NCBI RefSeq assembly: GCF_001889265.1
Contig: NZ_CP018151.1
Span: 992,001-1,056,000, forward strand
Reading direction: 5' to 3'
Source: Microbacterium sp. 1.5R
GTDB taxonomy: Bacteria; Actinomycetota; Actinomycetes; Actinomycetales; Microbacteriaceae
DNA: 64,000 nt
Under the pieces are notes generated by a model that was not told where the DNA came from, did not search any database, and worked only from the letters and a program-made list of their open reading frames with translations. The position numbers and the translations under genes were made by a program. Positions 42,458-51,056 of this stretch are shown here, piece by piece; within the stretch, counting starts at the first letter, position 1, and every line of letters starts with the position of its first letter.

Positions 42458-43069
42458 ATGGCAGAGCCCGGAATCCAGGCGCCGGCCCCCAAGCGCGGCC
42501 GGCCAGGTTATGACCGCGAGCAGGTGCTCGCGGTCGCCGTCAAGGTCTTCAACGAGCACGGCTACGACGCGACGAGCGTGGCCGACCTCAGCGCGACGCT
42601 GGGGCTGACGAAGTCGGCGCTCTACCATCACTTCGAATCGAAGTCGGCGATCCTCGAGCTCGCGCTGAACGATGCGCTCGATGCGCTCGAGGCCGTCGTC
42701 GATGACGCGACCGCGCAGCACTCGCTGGCCTCCGACCGGCTGCGGGCGATCATCCGCGGCGCGGTGCGGGTGCTCACCGAGAAGCTCCCCTCGGTGACGC
42801 TGCTGCTGCGCGTGCGGGGGAACGGCGATGTCGAGACCTCCGCGCTGGTGCGCAGACGTGCGTTCGACCAGCGCGTGACCGCGATCGTGTCGGAAGCGCA
42901 GACCGAGGGGCTGATCCGCGACGACGTCGATGCGGCGGTCGCCACCAGGCTCATCTTCGGAATGATCAACTCGGTCGTCGAGTGGTATCGACCCGGGGGT
43001 CCCGTCGATCCCGACGAGCTGGGGGAGGACATCCTGCGGGTGAGCCTCGACGGGCTGCAGTCCCGCTGA
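42458..43069 (+). CDS. paaR: TetR-family regulator of phenylacetate catabolism (PaaR-like)
   Basis: 203 aa. Helix-turn-helix at residues about 18-65 (REQVLAVAVKVFNEHGYDATSVADLSATLGLTKSALYHHFESKSAILELAL) and a C-terminal ligand domain with RLIFGMINSVVEWYRPGG, the arrangement of TetR_C_17-type actinobacterial PaaR and KstR2-like proteins that sense acyl-CoA. It is divergent from the paaJFHZIK operon. The shared palindrome, and two more of the same type at 33010 and 50965, suggest that it represses all three loci until phenylacetyl-CoA is present. Regulon and ligand are inferred. Confidence 0.9.
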   Translation: MAEPGIQAPAPKRGRPGYDREQVLAVAVKVFNEHGYDATSVADLSATLGLTKSALYHHFESKSAILELALNDALDALEAVVDDATAQHSLASDRLRAIIRGAVRVLTEKLPSVTLLLRVRGNGDVETSALVRRRAFDQRVTAIVSEAQTEGLIRDDVDAAVATRLIFGMINSVVEWYRPGGPVDPDELGEDILRVSLDGLQSR

Positions 43070-43075
43070 GCGGGC

Positions 43076-43843
43076 TCAGTCGTCGGCCGGCGCCACGCGG
43101 GGAGGCCAGCTGGTCGCTCCGAGCTCGCGGGAGATGTTGCGCGCCGTCTCGCGCAGCGCGTTGAGCACCGCGTCCGAGGCGGGCGCCTGCGATGTGGGCA
43201 TCACGACGGCGACCGCGGCGACGATGTCGTTCGACGCGTCGGCGACCGGCGCGGCGACGGACGACTCTCCGAGCACGGCCTCATCGGTCTCCGAGGCGCT
43301 GCCCCGCTCGGCGATGGCCGGCAGGTCGAGCAGCAGTCGGGCGACGTCGGTGATCGTGTCCCCGGTGAGGCTGTGCAGCGGCCGCTCGAAGACGGTGCGC
43401 TGGAAGCCGAGGTCGTGCGCCAGCAGGACCTTTCCCATCGCGGAGGCATGCGCGGGGATCGCCACGCCGGTCTCGAGCATCTGCTGGCTGTCGTCCGGAC
43501 GCAGGTCGTGGTGGATCACGAGCACCTCGTGGAAGTGCGGCGCCCCGAGGCGCACCGGCAGGTTCGTGCGGCGTGCGAGCTCCTGCGTCCACCGCATGGC
43601 TCTGGCCCGGACGTCGAGGGTGTCGAGGTAGACGTTGCTCAGCCGCAGCAGGGTGGGACCGAGCATGTAGCGCTGCCCGCCGCGCTCCTTCGCGACGAGT
43701 CCGTGCTCGCGCAGGGACTTGACGATCCCGTGCACGGTCGACGGGGGAAGGCTCAGGGCGAGCGCGAGATCCGTGATGCCGAGATGGCGCGCACCCTGCA
43801 GCAGCTCGAGCACTTTCGCTGCGCGATCGATGGCCTGGATCAT
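43076..43843 (-). CDS. IclR family regulator divergent from the dha operon
   Basis: 255 aa from ATG 43843, with GAGAGGAGCC upstream (MIQAIDRAAKVLELLQGARHLGITDLALALSLPPSTVHGIVKSLREHGLV is the winged helix). The effector domain shows HDLRPDDSQQMLETGVAIPAHASAMGKVLLA and a C-terminal ASNDIVAAVAVVMP. The next in-frame ATGs upstream lie in the promoter region and are not IclR-like. It is divergent from dhaK; the inverted repeats at 43930-43968 are its likely sites. Probably controls dihydroxyacetone/glycerol use (inference). It converges with paaR across 6 bp. Confidence 0.9.
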   Translation of the reverse strand: MIQAIDRAAKVLELLQGARHLGITDLALALSLPPSTVHGIVKSLREHGLVAKERGGQRYMLGPTLLRLSNVYLDTLDVRARAMRWTQELARRTNLPVRLGAPHFHEVLVIHHDLRPDDSQQMLETGVAIPAHASAMGKVLLAHDLGFQRTVFERPLHSLTGDTITDVARLLLDLPAIAERGSASETDEAVLGESSVAAPVADASNDIVAAVAVVMPTSQAPASDAVLNALRETARNISRELGATSWPPRVAPADD

Positions 43844-43904
43844 CGCGGCTCCTCTCTCCGGATCGTCGTCGAGCCGAGCGGTCGCATCGGTCGTCAGGTC
43901 GATC

Positions 43905-43933
43905 TTGACAACTCGACTGCGCCCGAGCATATT
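43905..43933 (+). promoter_or_regulatory. Sigma-70 type promoter candidate for dhaKLM
   Basis: TTGACA at 43905-43910 (perfect -35) is followed after 17 bp by CATATT at 43928-43933 as a -10. Transcription would start about 60 bp before the dhaK ATG. The -10 overlaps the first arm of an inverted repeat, a normal arrangement for repression. Confidence 0.55.
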
Positions 43934-43968
43934 CGACATTGACGAATAACTTTCCAATATTGCGAAAG
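43930..43968. promoter_or_regulatory. Two inverted repeats in the IclR-dhaK intergenic region (operator candidates)
   Basis: TATTCG-N7-CGAATA at 43930-43948 and CTTTC-N9-GAAAG at 43950-43968 sit side by side, just downstream of or overlapping the predicted dhaK -10. The first has the same 6-7-6 style as IclR operators; the second resembles the TTTCC/GGAAA type. Binding is inferred. Confidence 0.5.
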
Positions 43969-44001
43969 AGCGCCGCCGTAGAGATCAAAGGAGATCGAAC
44001 G

Positions 44002-44994
44002 ATGAAGAAGCTCATCAACAACCCCGCCGATGTGCTGGTCGAGTCGCTGCGCGGCGTCGCACTCGCGCATCCGGAGCTCTCGGTCGACCTCGAGACGCAC
44101 GTGATCACCCGCTCGACGCCGAAGGCGGAGGGGAAGGTCGCGATCGTCTCGGGTGGAGGGTCCGGCCACGAACCGCTGCATGGGGGATACGTGGGCCTCG
44201 GCATGCTCGACGCCGCCGTCGCCGGCGAGGTCTTCACCTCGCCCACCCCCGATCGAGTGCAGGCCGCCACGAAGGCCGTCGATCGCGGGGCCGGTGTGCT
44301 GCACATCGTGAAGAACTACACGGGAGACGTGCTCAACTTCGAGATGGCGGCGGAGCTCGCCTCGATGGAGGGCATCGAGGTCGGCACCGTGATCGTCGAT
44401 GACGATGTCGCCGTGCAGGACTCGCTCTACACGGCAGGGCGTCGTGGCGTCGGACTCACGGTGCTGCTCGAAAAGCTGGTCGGCGCCGCGGCTGAGGAGG
44501 GGCAGGATCTCGATGCCGTCGTCGCCCTCGCGAAGCGCATCAACGGACAGGGGCGGTCGATGGGCATGGCGCTCACCAGCTGCACGGTTCCCGCAGCGGG
44601 CAAGCCGACGTTCGATCTGCCCGAGGACCAGATGGAGATCGGCATCGGCATCCATGGCGAGCCCGGTCGGCACCGGGAGCCACTGGCGCCGGCATCCGAG
44701 ATCGCCCGGCAGCTCGTGGAGCCGATCCTCGCCGATCTCGACGTCTCAGGTCCCGCCATCGTGATGCTCAACGGCATGGGCGGATCCCCGCTGATCGAGC
44801 TGTATCTGATGTACGGCGAGGTGGCCGCGCTGCTCGAGCAGGCGGGAGTGCAGATCGCCCGCAACCTGGTCGGCGACTACATCACCTCGCTCGACATGGC
44901 CGGCTGCTCGCTCACGGTGCTGAAGGCCGACGACGAGCTGCTCAGGCTGTGGGACGCACCCGTCAACACCCCCGGACTGCGGTGGGGGGCATGA
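44002..44994 (+). CDS. dhaK: PTS-dependent dihydroxyacetone kinase, DHA-binding subunit
   Basis: 330 aa. Binds dihydroxyacetone covalently through a histidine: IGIGIHGEPGRH, where His218 lines up exactly with the known E. coli DhaK His218. Other diagnostic parts: KKLINNPADVLVESLRGVALAHPEL, IVSGGGSGHEPLHGGYVGLGMLDAAVAGEVFTSP and KNYTGDVLNFEMA. Start ATG 44002 with AAAGGAG; earlier in-frame codons lie in the operator region. The TGA overlaps dhaL. Product: dihydroxyacetone phosphate for glycolysis. Confidence 0.97.
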   Translation: MKKLINNPADVLVESLRGVALAHPELSVDLETHVITRSTPKAEGKVAIVSGGGSGHEPLHGGYVGLGMLDAAVAGEVFTSPTPDRVQAATKAVDRGAGVLHIVKNYTGDVLNFEMAAELASMEGIEVGTVIVDDDVAVQDSLYTAGRRGVGLTVLLEKLVGAAAEEGQDLDAVVALAKRINGQGRSMGMALTSCTVPAAGKPTFDLPEDQMEIGIGIHGEPGRHREPLAPASEIARQLVEPILADLDVSGPAIVMLNGMGGSPLIELYLMYGEVAALLEQAGVQIARNLVGDYITSLDMAGCSLTVLKADDELLRLWDAPVNTPGLRWGA

Positions 44995-45635
44995 TGGCGG
45001 CGATCGACACCGCGGCCCTGGCCGACTGGATCCGGCGGTTCCGCGACGTCATCGCCGAGAGGCGCGAGTGGCTCACCGAGCTGGACTCGGCGATCGGAGA
45101 CGCCGACCACGGCGCGAACATGGCCCGTGGCATGGATGCGGTCGTGGCGAAGCTCGACTCGGGTGTGCCCGACACGGTCGACGAGCTGCTCAAGACCGTC
45201 GGCATGACTCTCGTGAGCTCGGTCGGAGGCGCCAGCGGGCCGCTCTACGGCACGCTGTTCCTGCGGATGGGGATGGCTGCAGGGCCCGTGACCGAGCTCG
45301 ATGGCGCCGGACTCGGCGGCTCGCTGCGTGCCGGCCTCGATGGCATCGTCGCTCGCGGCAAGGCCGAGGCCGGCGACAAGACCATGTTCGACGCCATGGC
45401 GCCCGCGGTGGACGCCTTCGACGCCGCGATCTCCGGAGGGGGAGACCTGTCTGCCGCGACGGCGGCGGCCGCAGAGGCTGCCGCGTCCGGTCGGGATGCC
45501 ACCGAACCGCTCGTCGCCCGGAAGGGACGTGCGAGCTATCTCGGGGAACGCAGCGCCGGCCATCTCGACCCCGGTGCGGCGTCGACGACACTGCTGTTCG
45601 AGTCCCTCGCCCAGGCGACCGCGGAATCCTCCTGA
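44991..45635 (+). CDS. dhaL: Dihydroxyacetone kinase, ADP-binding subunit
   Basis: 214 aa. The eight-helix barrel holding tightly bound ADP as a coenzyme: LDSAIGDADHGANMARGM (the three-Asp Mg site), SSVGGASGPLYGTLFLRMG and SYLGERSAGHLDPGAASTTLLF. Accepts phosphate from DhaM and gives it to DHA on DhaK. The ATG overlaps the dhaK stop; ATG 44994 is one codon later. The stop shares one base with the dhaM ATG. Confidence 0.96.
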   Translation: MMAAIDTAALADWIRRFRDVIAERREWLTELDSAIGDADHGANMARGMDAVVAKLDSGVPDTVDELLKTVGMTLVSSVGGASGPLYGTLFLRMGMAAGPVTELDGAGLGGSLRAGLDGIVARGKAEAGDKTMFDAMAPAVDAFDAAISGGGDLSAATAAAAEAAASGRDATEPLVARKGRASYLGERSAGHLDPGAASTTLLFESLAQATAESS

Positions 45636-48100
45636 TGATCGGCATCGTCGCCGTCTCCCACAGTGCTCGACTCGGGGAGGCGGCGCTGGAGCTCGCCCTG
45701 CAGATGGTGCAGGGCGGGGGAGCGCGAGTGAGAGTCGCCGCAGGCGCCGGAACGGATGCCGACGGCGCGCCCGTCCTCGGCACGGATGCCGTCGCTGTCG
45801 CCGCGGCGATCGACGAGCTGGCCGCCGACTGCGACGGTGTCCTGGTGCTGATGGATCTCGGCTCCGCAGTGCTGAGCGCCGAGCTCGCGCTGGAGCTGCG
45901 GACGAGCGATGTGCCGGTGCGCCTCGCCCCCGCGCCGTTCGTGGAAGGGCTGCTGGCGGCCGTCGTGTCGGCCGCTGCCGGCGCATCGCTGGACGTCGTC
46001 GCGGGGGAGGCGTCGATCGCGCTCGCCGCCAAGAGCGGCCAGCTCGAGGACCCGTCGACGGGAGCCGCTCCGATCGAGTCCGCATCGACCGACCGGTCGG
46101 GTGCCATGACGCGGACGGTGGTCGTGCGCAATCCGCTCGGTATCCACGCGCGACCGGCGGCTCTGATCGCCGAGGCATCGGCGGGCATCGATGTGCGACT
46201 GCGTCGACTGCCCGACGGCGCTGAGGCGTCGGGTGCGAGTCTGTCACGCCTGCTGATCCTCGGTGCCAGGCAGGGCGACCGGATCGAGCTGTCGGCACTC
46301 GGGCCCGACGCCGAGGGGGCGCTCGACCGACTGGTGGCCCTTTTCGACGACGGATTCGGTGAAGGCACGGACGTCGACGCCGTCGCCTCGGGGTCGGTCG
46401 GGGCGCACGCTGCAGAGACAGCCCTCGAGTCCCCTCCCGTCCGGGCAGGCGACGTGCTGCGTGGTCGCGGCGTGAGCTCGGGCAGGGTCGCCGCCGAGGC
46501 CGTGCTCCTCGCCGCGCCCGTGCGCGAGCCGGAGGAGAGCACCGTCGTCGCGCCTGGTGATCGGGAGGCCGAGGCATCTGCGATCGAGTGGGCCGCAGTG
46601 GCGGTGGCAGACCAGCTGCGGGCGCGCACGAGGGCGGCGACCGGCGAGGCTCGGGCGATCCTCGACGCGTCGCGTCTGCTGGCCTCCGACCCCGAACTGG
46701 TGGCCGAGGCGGCGGATCTCGTGCGGTCGCGGGGTCGAACGGCCGCGCGGGCGATCTGGGAGACATCGGCGGCGCACGAGAAAGGACTCGCGGCTCTCGG
46801 TGGGCGGATGGCCGAGCGATCGGCCGACATCCGCGACGTCCGTGATCGGATGATCGCGGAGATCCTCGAGGTCGAGATGCCGGGCGTTCCCGAGCGTGAG
46901 GAGCCTTTCGTGCTGGTCGCGTCGGATCTCGCCCCCGCGGACACGGCAGCCTTGGAAGGCGGCAACTGCGTCGCGCTCGTGACGCAGCAGGGCGGCCCCA
47001 CCTCGCATACGGCGATCATCGCCCGGTCGCTCGGAATCCCCGCAGTGGTCGGAGTCATCGGCGCGACCGGGATCCCGCGCGGTGCGGTCGTGCTCGTCGA
47101 CGGCGATCGGGGCACGGTCGAGATCGACCCGAGCAGCTCTCGAGTCACCGAGGCGAAGGCCGCGTCGCTCGTGGTGCCGTTCGACGGCGAGGGGGTGCTC
47201 GCCGACGGACGGCGCATCCCGCTCCTCGCCAATGTCGGGGGAGCGGCCGAGGCCGTCGTGGCCGCTGCCTCGAAGGCCCAGGGCGTCGGTCTCTTCCGCA
47301 CCGAGTTCTGCTTCCTCGACCGCGCCGACGCACCGACGATCGACGAGCAGGTCGACGCCTACCGAGGTGTCCTCGCCGCGTTTCCGGGGCAGAGGGTCGT
47401 GGTGCGCACGCTCGATGCCGGCAGTGACAAACCGCTGCCTTTCGCGAACTCCGACGCGGAGGACAATCCCGCTCTCGGCGTGCGGGGACTCCGGATCGCG
47501 CGACGGGCTCCGAAGCTGCTGGACGATCAGCTCAGGGCACTGGCGCTCGCCGCGGGGGCGGAGTCGGCACTCGTCGAGGTGATGGCTCCGATGGTGGCCA
47601 CGGTCGATGAGGCACGCGACTTCGCGGAGCGTGCGCGAGAAGCCGGACTGGAGACTGTGGGGGTGATGATCGAGACGCCCTCCGCCGCGCTCCTCGCGTC
47701 GGAGATGCTCGAGGTCGTCGACTTCGTGAGCATCGGGACCAACGACCTCGCCCAGTACGCGCTCGCGGCTGATCGACTGCTCGGAGAGCTGGGCGATCTG
47801 AACGATCCGTGGCAGCCGGCCGTGCTGCGACTGATCGGGCAGGCGGGTGCGGCCGGACGCCGGTGGAGCCTGCCGGTGGGGGTATGCGGCGAGGCCGCTG
47901 CCGATCCCGCTCTGGCCGCCGTGCTCGTGGGGCTCGGCGTCACGTCGCTGTCGATGACACCCCGTGCGCTGGGTCGAGTCGCGGCGGCGCTCGCGGGCGT
48001 CACGGGCGAACAGTGCGATGCCGCTGCGGAAGCGGTCCTGAGAGCAGCGACGGCTGTCGATGCCCGCGCCGCCGCAGCCGCCGTACTCAACGGAGAGTGA
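45635..48100 (+). CDS. dhaM: Phosphotransfer protein DhaM fused to HPr and complete Enzyme I
   Basis: 821 aa, much longer than the roughly 470-aa E. coli DhaM. Domain order: EIIA-mannose-like DhaM domain (1 to about 130, IVAVSHSARLGEAALEL with His9), HPr (about 155-240, VVRNPLGIHARPAALIAEAS with His171), then a full Enzyme I (about 260-821) with swivel-domain QQGGPTSHTAIIARSLGIPAVVG (His458), LFRTEFCFLDRADAPTIDEQ, VVVRTLDAGSDKPLP, GVMIETPSAALL and SIGTNDLAQYALAADR. E. coli DhaM keeps only an EI fragment and borrows cellular EI; here all phosphotransfer steps from PEP are in one chain. Starts at ATG 45635 overlapping dhaL. Confidence 0.95.
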   Translation: MIGIVAVSHSARLGEAALELALQMVQGGGARVRVAAGAGTDADGAPVLGTDAVAVAAAIDELAADCDGVLVLMDLGSAVLSAELALELRTSDVPVRLAPAPFVEGLLAAVVSAAAGASLDVVAGEASIALAAKSGQLEDPSTGAAPIESASTDRSGAMTRTVVVRNPLGIHARPAALIAEASAGIDVRLRRLPDGAEASGASLSRLLILGARQGDRIELSALGPDAEGALDRLVALFDDGFGEGTDVDAVASGSVGAHAAETALESPPVRAGDVLRGRGVSSGRVAAEAVLLAAPVREPEESTVVAPGDREAEASAIEWAAVAVADQLRARTRAATGEARAILDASRLLASDPELVAEAADLVRSRGRTAARAIWETSAAHEKGLAALGGRMAERSADIRDVRDRMIAEILEVEMPGVPEREEPFVLVASDLAPADTAALEGGNCVALVTQQGGPTSHTAIIARSLGIPAVVGVIGATGIPRGAVVLVDGDRGTVEIDPSSSRVTEAKAASLVVPFDGEGVLADGRRIPLLANVGGAAEAVVAAASKAQGVGLFRTEFCFLDRADAPTIDEQVDAYRGVLAAFPGQRVVVRTLDAGSDKPLPFANSDAEDNPALGVRGLRIARRAPKLLDDQLRALALAAGAESALVEVMAPMVATVDEARDFAERAREAGLETVGVMIETPSAALLASEMLEVVDFVSIGTNDLAQYALAADRLLGELGDLNDPWQPAVLRLIGQAGAAGRRWSLPVGVCGEAAADPALAAVLVGLGVTSLSMTPRALGRVAAALAGVTGEQCDAAAEAVLRAATAVDARAAAAAVLNGE

Positions 48101-48244
48101 CGCGGTCGTCGCGTCAACGACATATGCGCTCTCCGGCATCATTCTGATCTCGACATGCACGGGCTCCTGGTCGAGGTCGTCCCAGCGCGCCTAGGCTCCA
48201 GGAGGGGACGTCTGCATCGGCGAATGACGAGGTCGGAGGATTCA

Positions 48245-49534
48245 ATGGCTGTCTTCATCACGGGTCGAGCGCGAGTGACGCTCGCCTTGATCGGGATCGT
48301 CGCCGTGGCCGCCGTGAGCGCCTGCGCCCCGAGTCCCCAGACGTCATCGCCTCCGTCGCCATCGCCGTCCCGGACGGCCGCCGCGCCCGAGCCGTATGCC
48401 GGACCGATCGTGTTCGTCGGCGACGAGCTCGACGCATTCGCGCTCGCCCCCGAGGAGATCGTGGGGATCGTTCCGGACGCCACCGACGTCGGCGATCCGT
48501 CGCCGGTCCTCGAACAGATATCGGACGGAGGAAGCCTCCCTGCGGATCCGCCGATCTGCGACGCTCTCTACGCCGAGCAGTCACTCGGCAGCGTCGGGGC
48601 GAGGACGATCGAGTGGCAGGTGCCGACGGATTCCACGAACGGCTTCGGCCGGATGACGATCATGCAGTTCGCCGACGAGGCTCACGCCGAGGGCCGCATG
48701 GATCAGCTGCTCCAGGCGGCCGAGCAGTGCGCCGAGTTCGTCAAAGAGGGAACCGTCTCCTTCGATGCCGTGATCCCCGAAGCGTCCGAGAACACCCGGG
48801 CCTTCGCGGGCTCGCTGATCGATGCGGCGCTGGACTGGCGGTCGTTCAGCGCGTTCGCCTCGACCGGGAACGTGATCGTGCAGCTGTGGCAGCCTTTCAG
48901 CGGCGATCGCGACTTCGACGCCGAGGCGGCGGCGCTGCTGCTTCGAGAACGCGCCGAGGAGGCCCGGTCCGGGCTGGTCGAGGAGCTCACCGAGAACCCG
49001 CCCGTCGCCGAGACAGACCCGTCCGGCGATCCCGGAACCGCGTGGAGTGACTGGCAGGTCGGAGTCGGCGGCGTGGGTCCGCTCCGACTCGGCGACTCGG
49101 TCGAGTCCGCGGTCGCCGCCGCCGGCGAGGACGCGCAGGTCGTCGAACCCGAGTACGACGGCGGCCCGTGGACCCTCATCGCCCCCGCGGAGGCGGGGAC
49201 GATCCTGGTGCGCCCCGTCGAGGCCGGCGATGCCGTCGGGTCGATCACCGTCGGGAGCGACCGCAGCCTCGGCGACACCGTCGGTGACGGAGCCGCGCTG
49301 CCGTCGCGAGGTGATATCCGCCTCGGCGCCCCCGTCGCGGATGCGATGGCTGCTTACCCCGGAGGCACCGTGGTCGAGGTCGTGTCGTCGAGCGATCACT
49401 TCTACGCCGTCACGACGCGCGACGGGCAGGTCTTCCGTTTCCAAGCCGATCGCGAGGTGCTCGAGGAGGGGGCGACGATCGTCGGCATCACGGTCGAGGA
49501 CGCGACGGCACGCACGCCGCTGGTCTTCGGCTGA
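48245..49534 (+). CDS. Secreted lipoprotein with PknH-like sensor domain
   Basis: 429 aa. The N-terminus is a lipoprotein signal peptide: ARVTLALIGIVAVAAVSAC, lipobox VSAC with Cys27, followed by a Ser/Pro linker. Residues about 55-265 (LDAFALAPEEIVGIVP, LPADPPICDALYAEQSLGSVGARTIEWQVP, GRMTIMQFADEAHAEGRMDQLLQAAEQCAEF, WRSFSAFASTGNVIVQLWQPF) resemble the mycobacterial PknH-type extracellular sensor domain. The last 160 residues are an additional module with repeated RLGDSVESAVAAAG and RLGAPVADAMAAYPGG units. Start ATG 48245 with GGAGGA. Probably anchored outside the membrane; ligand unknown. Confidence 0.8.
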   Translation: MAVFITGRARVTLALIGIVAVAAVSACAPSPQTSSPPSPSPSRTAAAPEPYAGPIVFVGDELDAFALAPEEIVGIVPDATDVGDPSPVLEQISDGGSLPADPPICDALYAEQSLGSVGARTIEWQVPTDSTNGFGRMTIMQFADEAHAEGRMDQLLQAAEQCAEFVKEGTVSFDAVIPEASENTRAFAGSLIDAALDWRSFSAFASTGNVIVQLWQPFSGDRDFDAEAAALLLRERAEEARSGLVEELTENPPVAETDPSGDPGTAWSDWQVGVGGVGPLRLGDSVESAVAAAGEDAQVVEPEYDGGPWTLIAPAEAGTILVRPVEAGDAVGSITVGSDRSLGDTVGDGAALPSRGDIRLGAPVADAMAAYPGGTVVEVVSSSDHFYAVTTRDGQVFRFQADREVLEEGATIVGITVEDATARTPLVFG

Positions 49535-49535
49535 C

Positions 49536-49567
49536 TGCGGGCCGGTCGGATGACCGACCGGCCCGCA
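49536..49567. terminator. Perfect 14-bp hairpin between convergent genes
   Basis: TGCGGGCCGGTCGG (49536-49549) and CCGACCGGCCCGCA (49554-49567) form a perfect 14-bp GC-rich stem with the 4-nt loop ATGA. It lies directly after the lipoprotein stop and faces the end of the MHS transporter gene, so it probably stops transcription from both sides. Confidence 0.85.
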
Positions 49568-49587
49568 GCATGCCGGGAAGACGATGA

Positions 49588-50907
49588 TCAGGCGTGCAGA
49601 TCCACGCCCTTGGTCTCCTTCACCATCGACACGGCGATGAGGGAGATCACCGCCGTGATGGCGATGTAGACGCCGATCGTCCAGGCCGCCTGGAACTGGT
49701 TCATCAGAGCCTCCGCGATCATCGGTGCGAACGCCCCGCCGAGGATGGCACCCAGCGCGTATCCGATCGAGACGCCCGAGTAGCGGACGTTGGCCGGGAA
49801 CATCTCGGCATAGAGAGCCGCCTGCGGGCCGTACGAGAGCCCGAGCGCGAACGTCATCACGAACAGCGCCACGAAGTACCAGAAGATGTTCGCCGTGTCG
49901 ATCAGGAACCACATCGGCACCGCCCACAGCGCGAGCGCGATGTACCCGATCTGGAAGGTGCGGACGCGTCCGAGACGATCGGAGAGGTGGCCGCCCCAGA
50001 GCGTGAAGATGAGCCAGCCGAACGACGCGAGCGTCGTCGCCAGCAGCACGGGAGGACGCTCCATGCCGAGGGCGGTGACGGCGTAGGTCGCGAAGAACGC
50101 GATGAGCAGGTACCCGGCGGCGTTGTTGCCGATGAAGATCAGGGCAGTGAGCACGACCTGCTTGGTGTTCTTGCGGAACAGGCGACCCAGCGGCGCGGAG
50201 GCCTCCTGACGACGACGACGGAGATCCTCGAAGACGGGGCTCTCGTCGACGGCGCGCCTGATCACGTAGCCGACGGCGATCAGCACGATCGACATCAGGA
50301 ACGGGATCCGCCAGCCCCACTCGAGGAACGCCTCGGGGGACATCGAGCTCGTCAGCACCCAGAGCGTGGCTGTGGCGAGGATCATGCCGATCGGGACGCC
50401 GATCTGCGGGAAGGCGCCGAAGAGCCCCCGGCGGGCCGTGGGGGCGTGTTCGACGGCCATCAGTGCCGCTCCGCCCCACTCCCCGCCCGCCGAGAACCCC
50501 TGCAGGATGCGGAGCACGATGAGAAGGATCGGAGCGGCGACGCCGATCGCGGCGTACGTCGGCAGTACGCCGATCAGCGAGGTGGAGAGTCCCATCATCA
50601 CGAGCGTGAAGACGAGCATCTTCTTGCGGCCCAGCTTGTCGCCCAGGTGCCCGGCGACGATGGCTCCCAGGGGACGGAAGAGGAAGGAGATCCCGATCGT
50701 GGCGAAGGAGAGGATCTGCGCGAACCCCTTGTTCTCCTCAGCGATCGGGGCGAGGAAGAGCGGCGCGAGCACGAGGCCGGCTGCTTGCGCGTAGATGAAG
50801 AAGTCGTACCACTCGATCGAGGTGCCGACCAGGGTGCTGGCGAGGACTCGCCGCTCCTCGGCGGGCATTCGCGCCGTCGAGTTGCGCGCGGATACTGCTG
50901 ACGTCAT
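49588..50907 (-). CDS. MHS-family MFS transporter, candidate phenylacetate permease
   Basis: 439 aa, about 12 membrane segments. TLVGTSIEWYDFFIYAQAAGLVLAPLFLAP and GISFLFRPLGAIVAGHLGDKLGRKKMLVFTLVMMGLSTSLIGVLPTYAAIGVAAPILLIVLRILQGFSAGGEWGGAALMAVEHAP are the MHS subfamily signature. ATG 50907 has GGAG about 6 nt upstream; ATG 50919 has none. A PaaR-type palindrome lies 58 bp upstream, linking this gene to the phenylacetate operons 7-17 kb away. The substrate is inferred from that regulation. Confidence 0.88.
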   Translation of the reverse strand: MTSAVSARNSTARMPAEERRVLASTLVGTSIEWYDFFIYAQAAGLVLAPLFLAPIAEENKGFAQILSFATIGISFLFRPLGAIVAGHLGDKLGRKKMLVFTLVMMGLSTSLIGVLPTYAAIGVAAPILLIVLRILQGFSAGGEWGGAALMAVEHAPTARRGLFGAFPQIGVPIGMILATATLWVLTSSMSPEAFLEWGWRIPFLMSIVLIAVGYVIRRAVDESPVFEDLRRRRQEASAPLGRLFRKNTKQVVLTALIFIGNNAAGYLLIAFFATYAVTALGMERPPVLLATTLASFGWLIFTLWGGHLSDRLGRVRTFQIGYIALALWAVPMWFLIDTANIFWYFVALFVMTFALGLSYGPQAALYAEMFPANVRYSGVSIGYALGAILGGAFAPMIAEALMNQFQAAWTIGVYIAITAVISLIAVSMVKETKGVDLHA

Positions 50908-50964
50908 GAAGAACTCCATTGTTCTGCGGGTGCGGAGGAGCGACGCTGCGTCACCCCGAGCTAC

Positions 50965-50986
50965 TTACCGAATGATCGGTCAGTAA
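50965..50986. promoter_or_regulatory. PaaR-type operator upstream of the MHS transporter (site 3)
   Basis: A 22-bp palindrome with half-sites TTACCGAATGA and (reverse strand) TTACTGACCGA, matching the TTACYGACCGA form of sites 1 and 2. Located 58 bp before the transporter ATG. Same regulator inferred. Confidence 0.75.
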
Positions 50987-51056
50987 TTGACGAGAGTAGC
51001 GCACGGTGGCCGGGCGACCCAAGCCCCACATCTGCGACCGCGCGACTCAGACGCCC

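Noticed and set aside
45190..47301. A 703-codon minus-strand frame over dhaL and dhaM
   Set aside because: Antisense shadow of the fused DhaM gene: Ser/Ala/Arg-rich with no motif and no ribosome-binding site.
49536..49567. A fourth PaaR-type operator (contains GGTCGG and CCGACC)
   Set aside because: It is a perfect 14-bp hairpin between two convergent stop codons with no promoter nearby and lacks the TTAC ends of the other sites; it fits a terminator.
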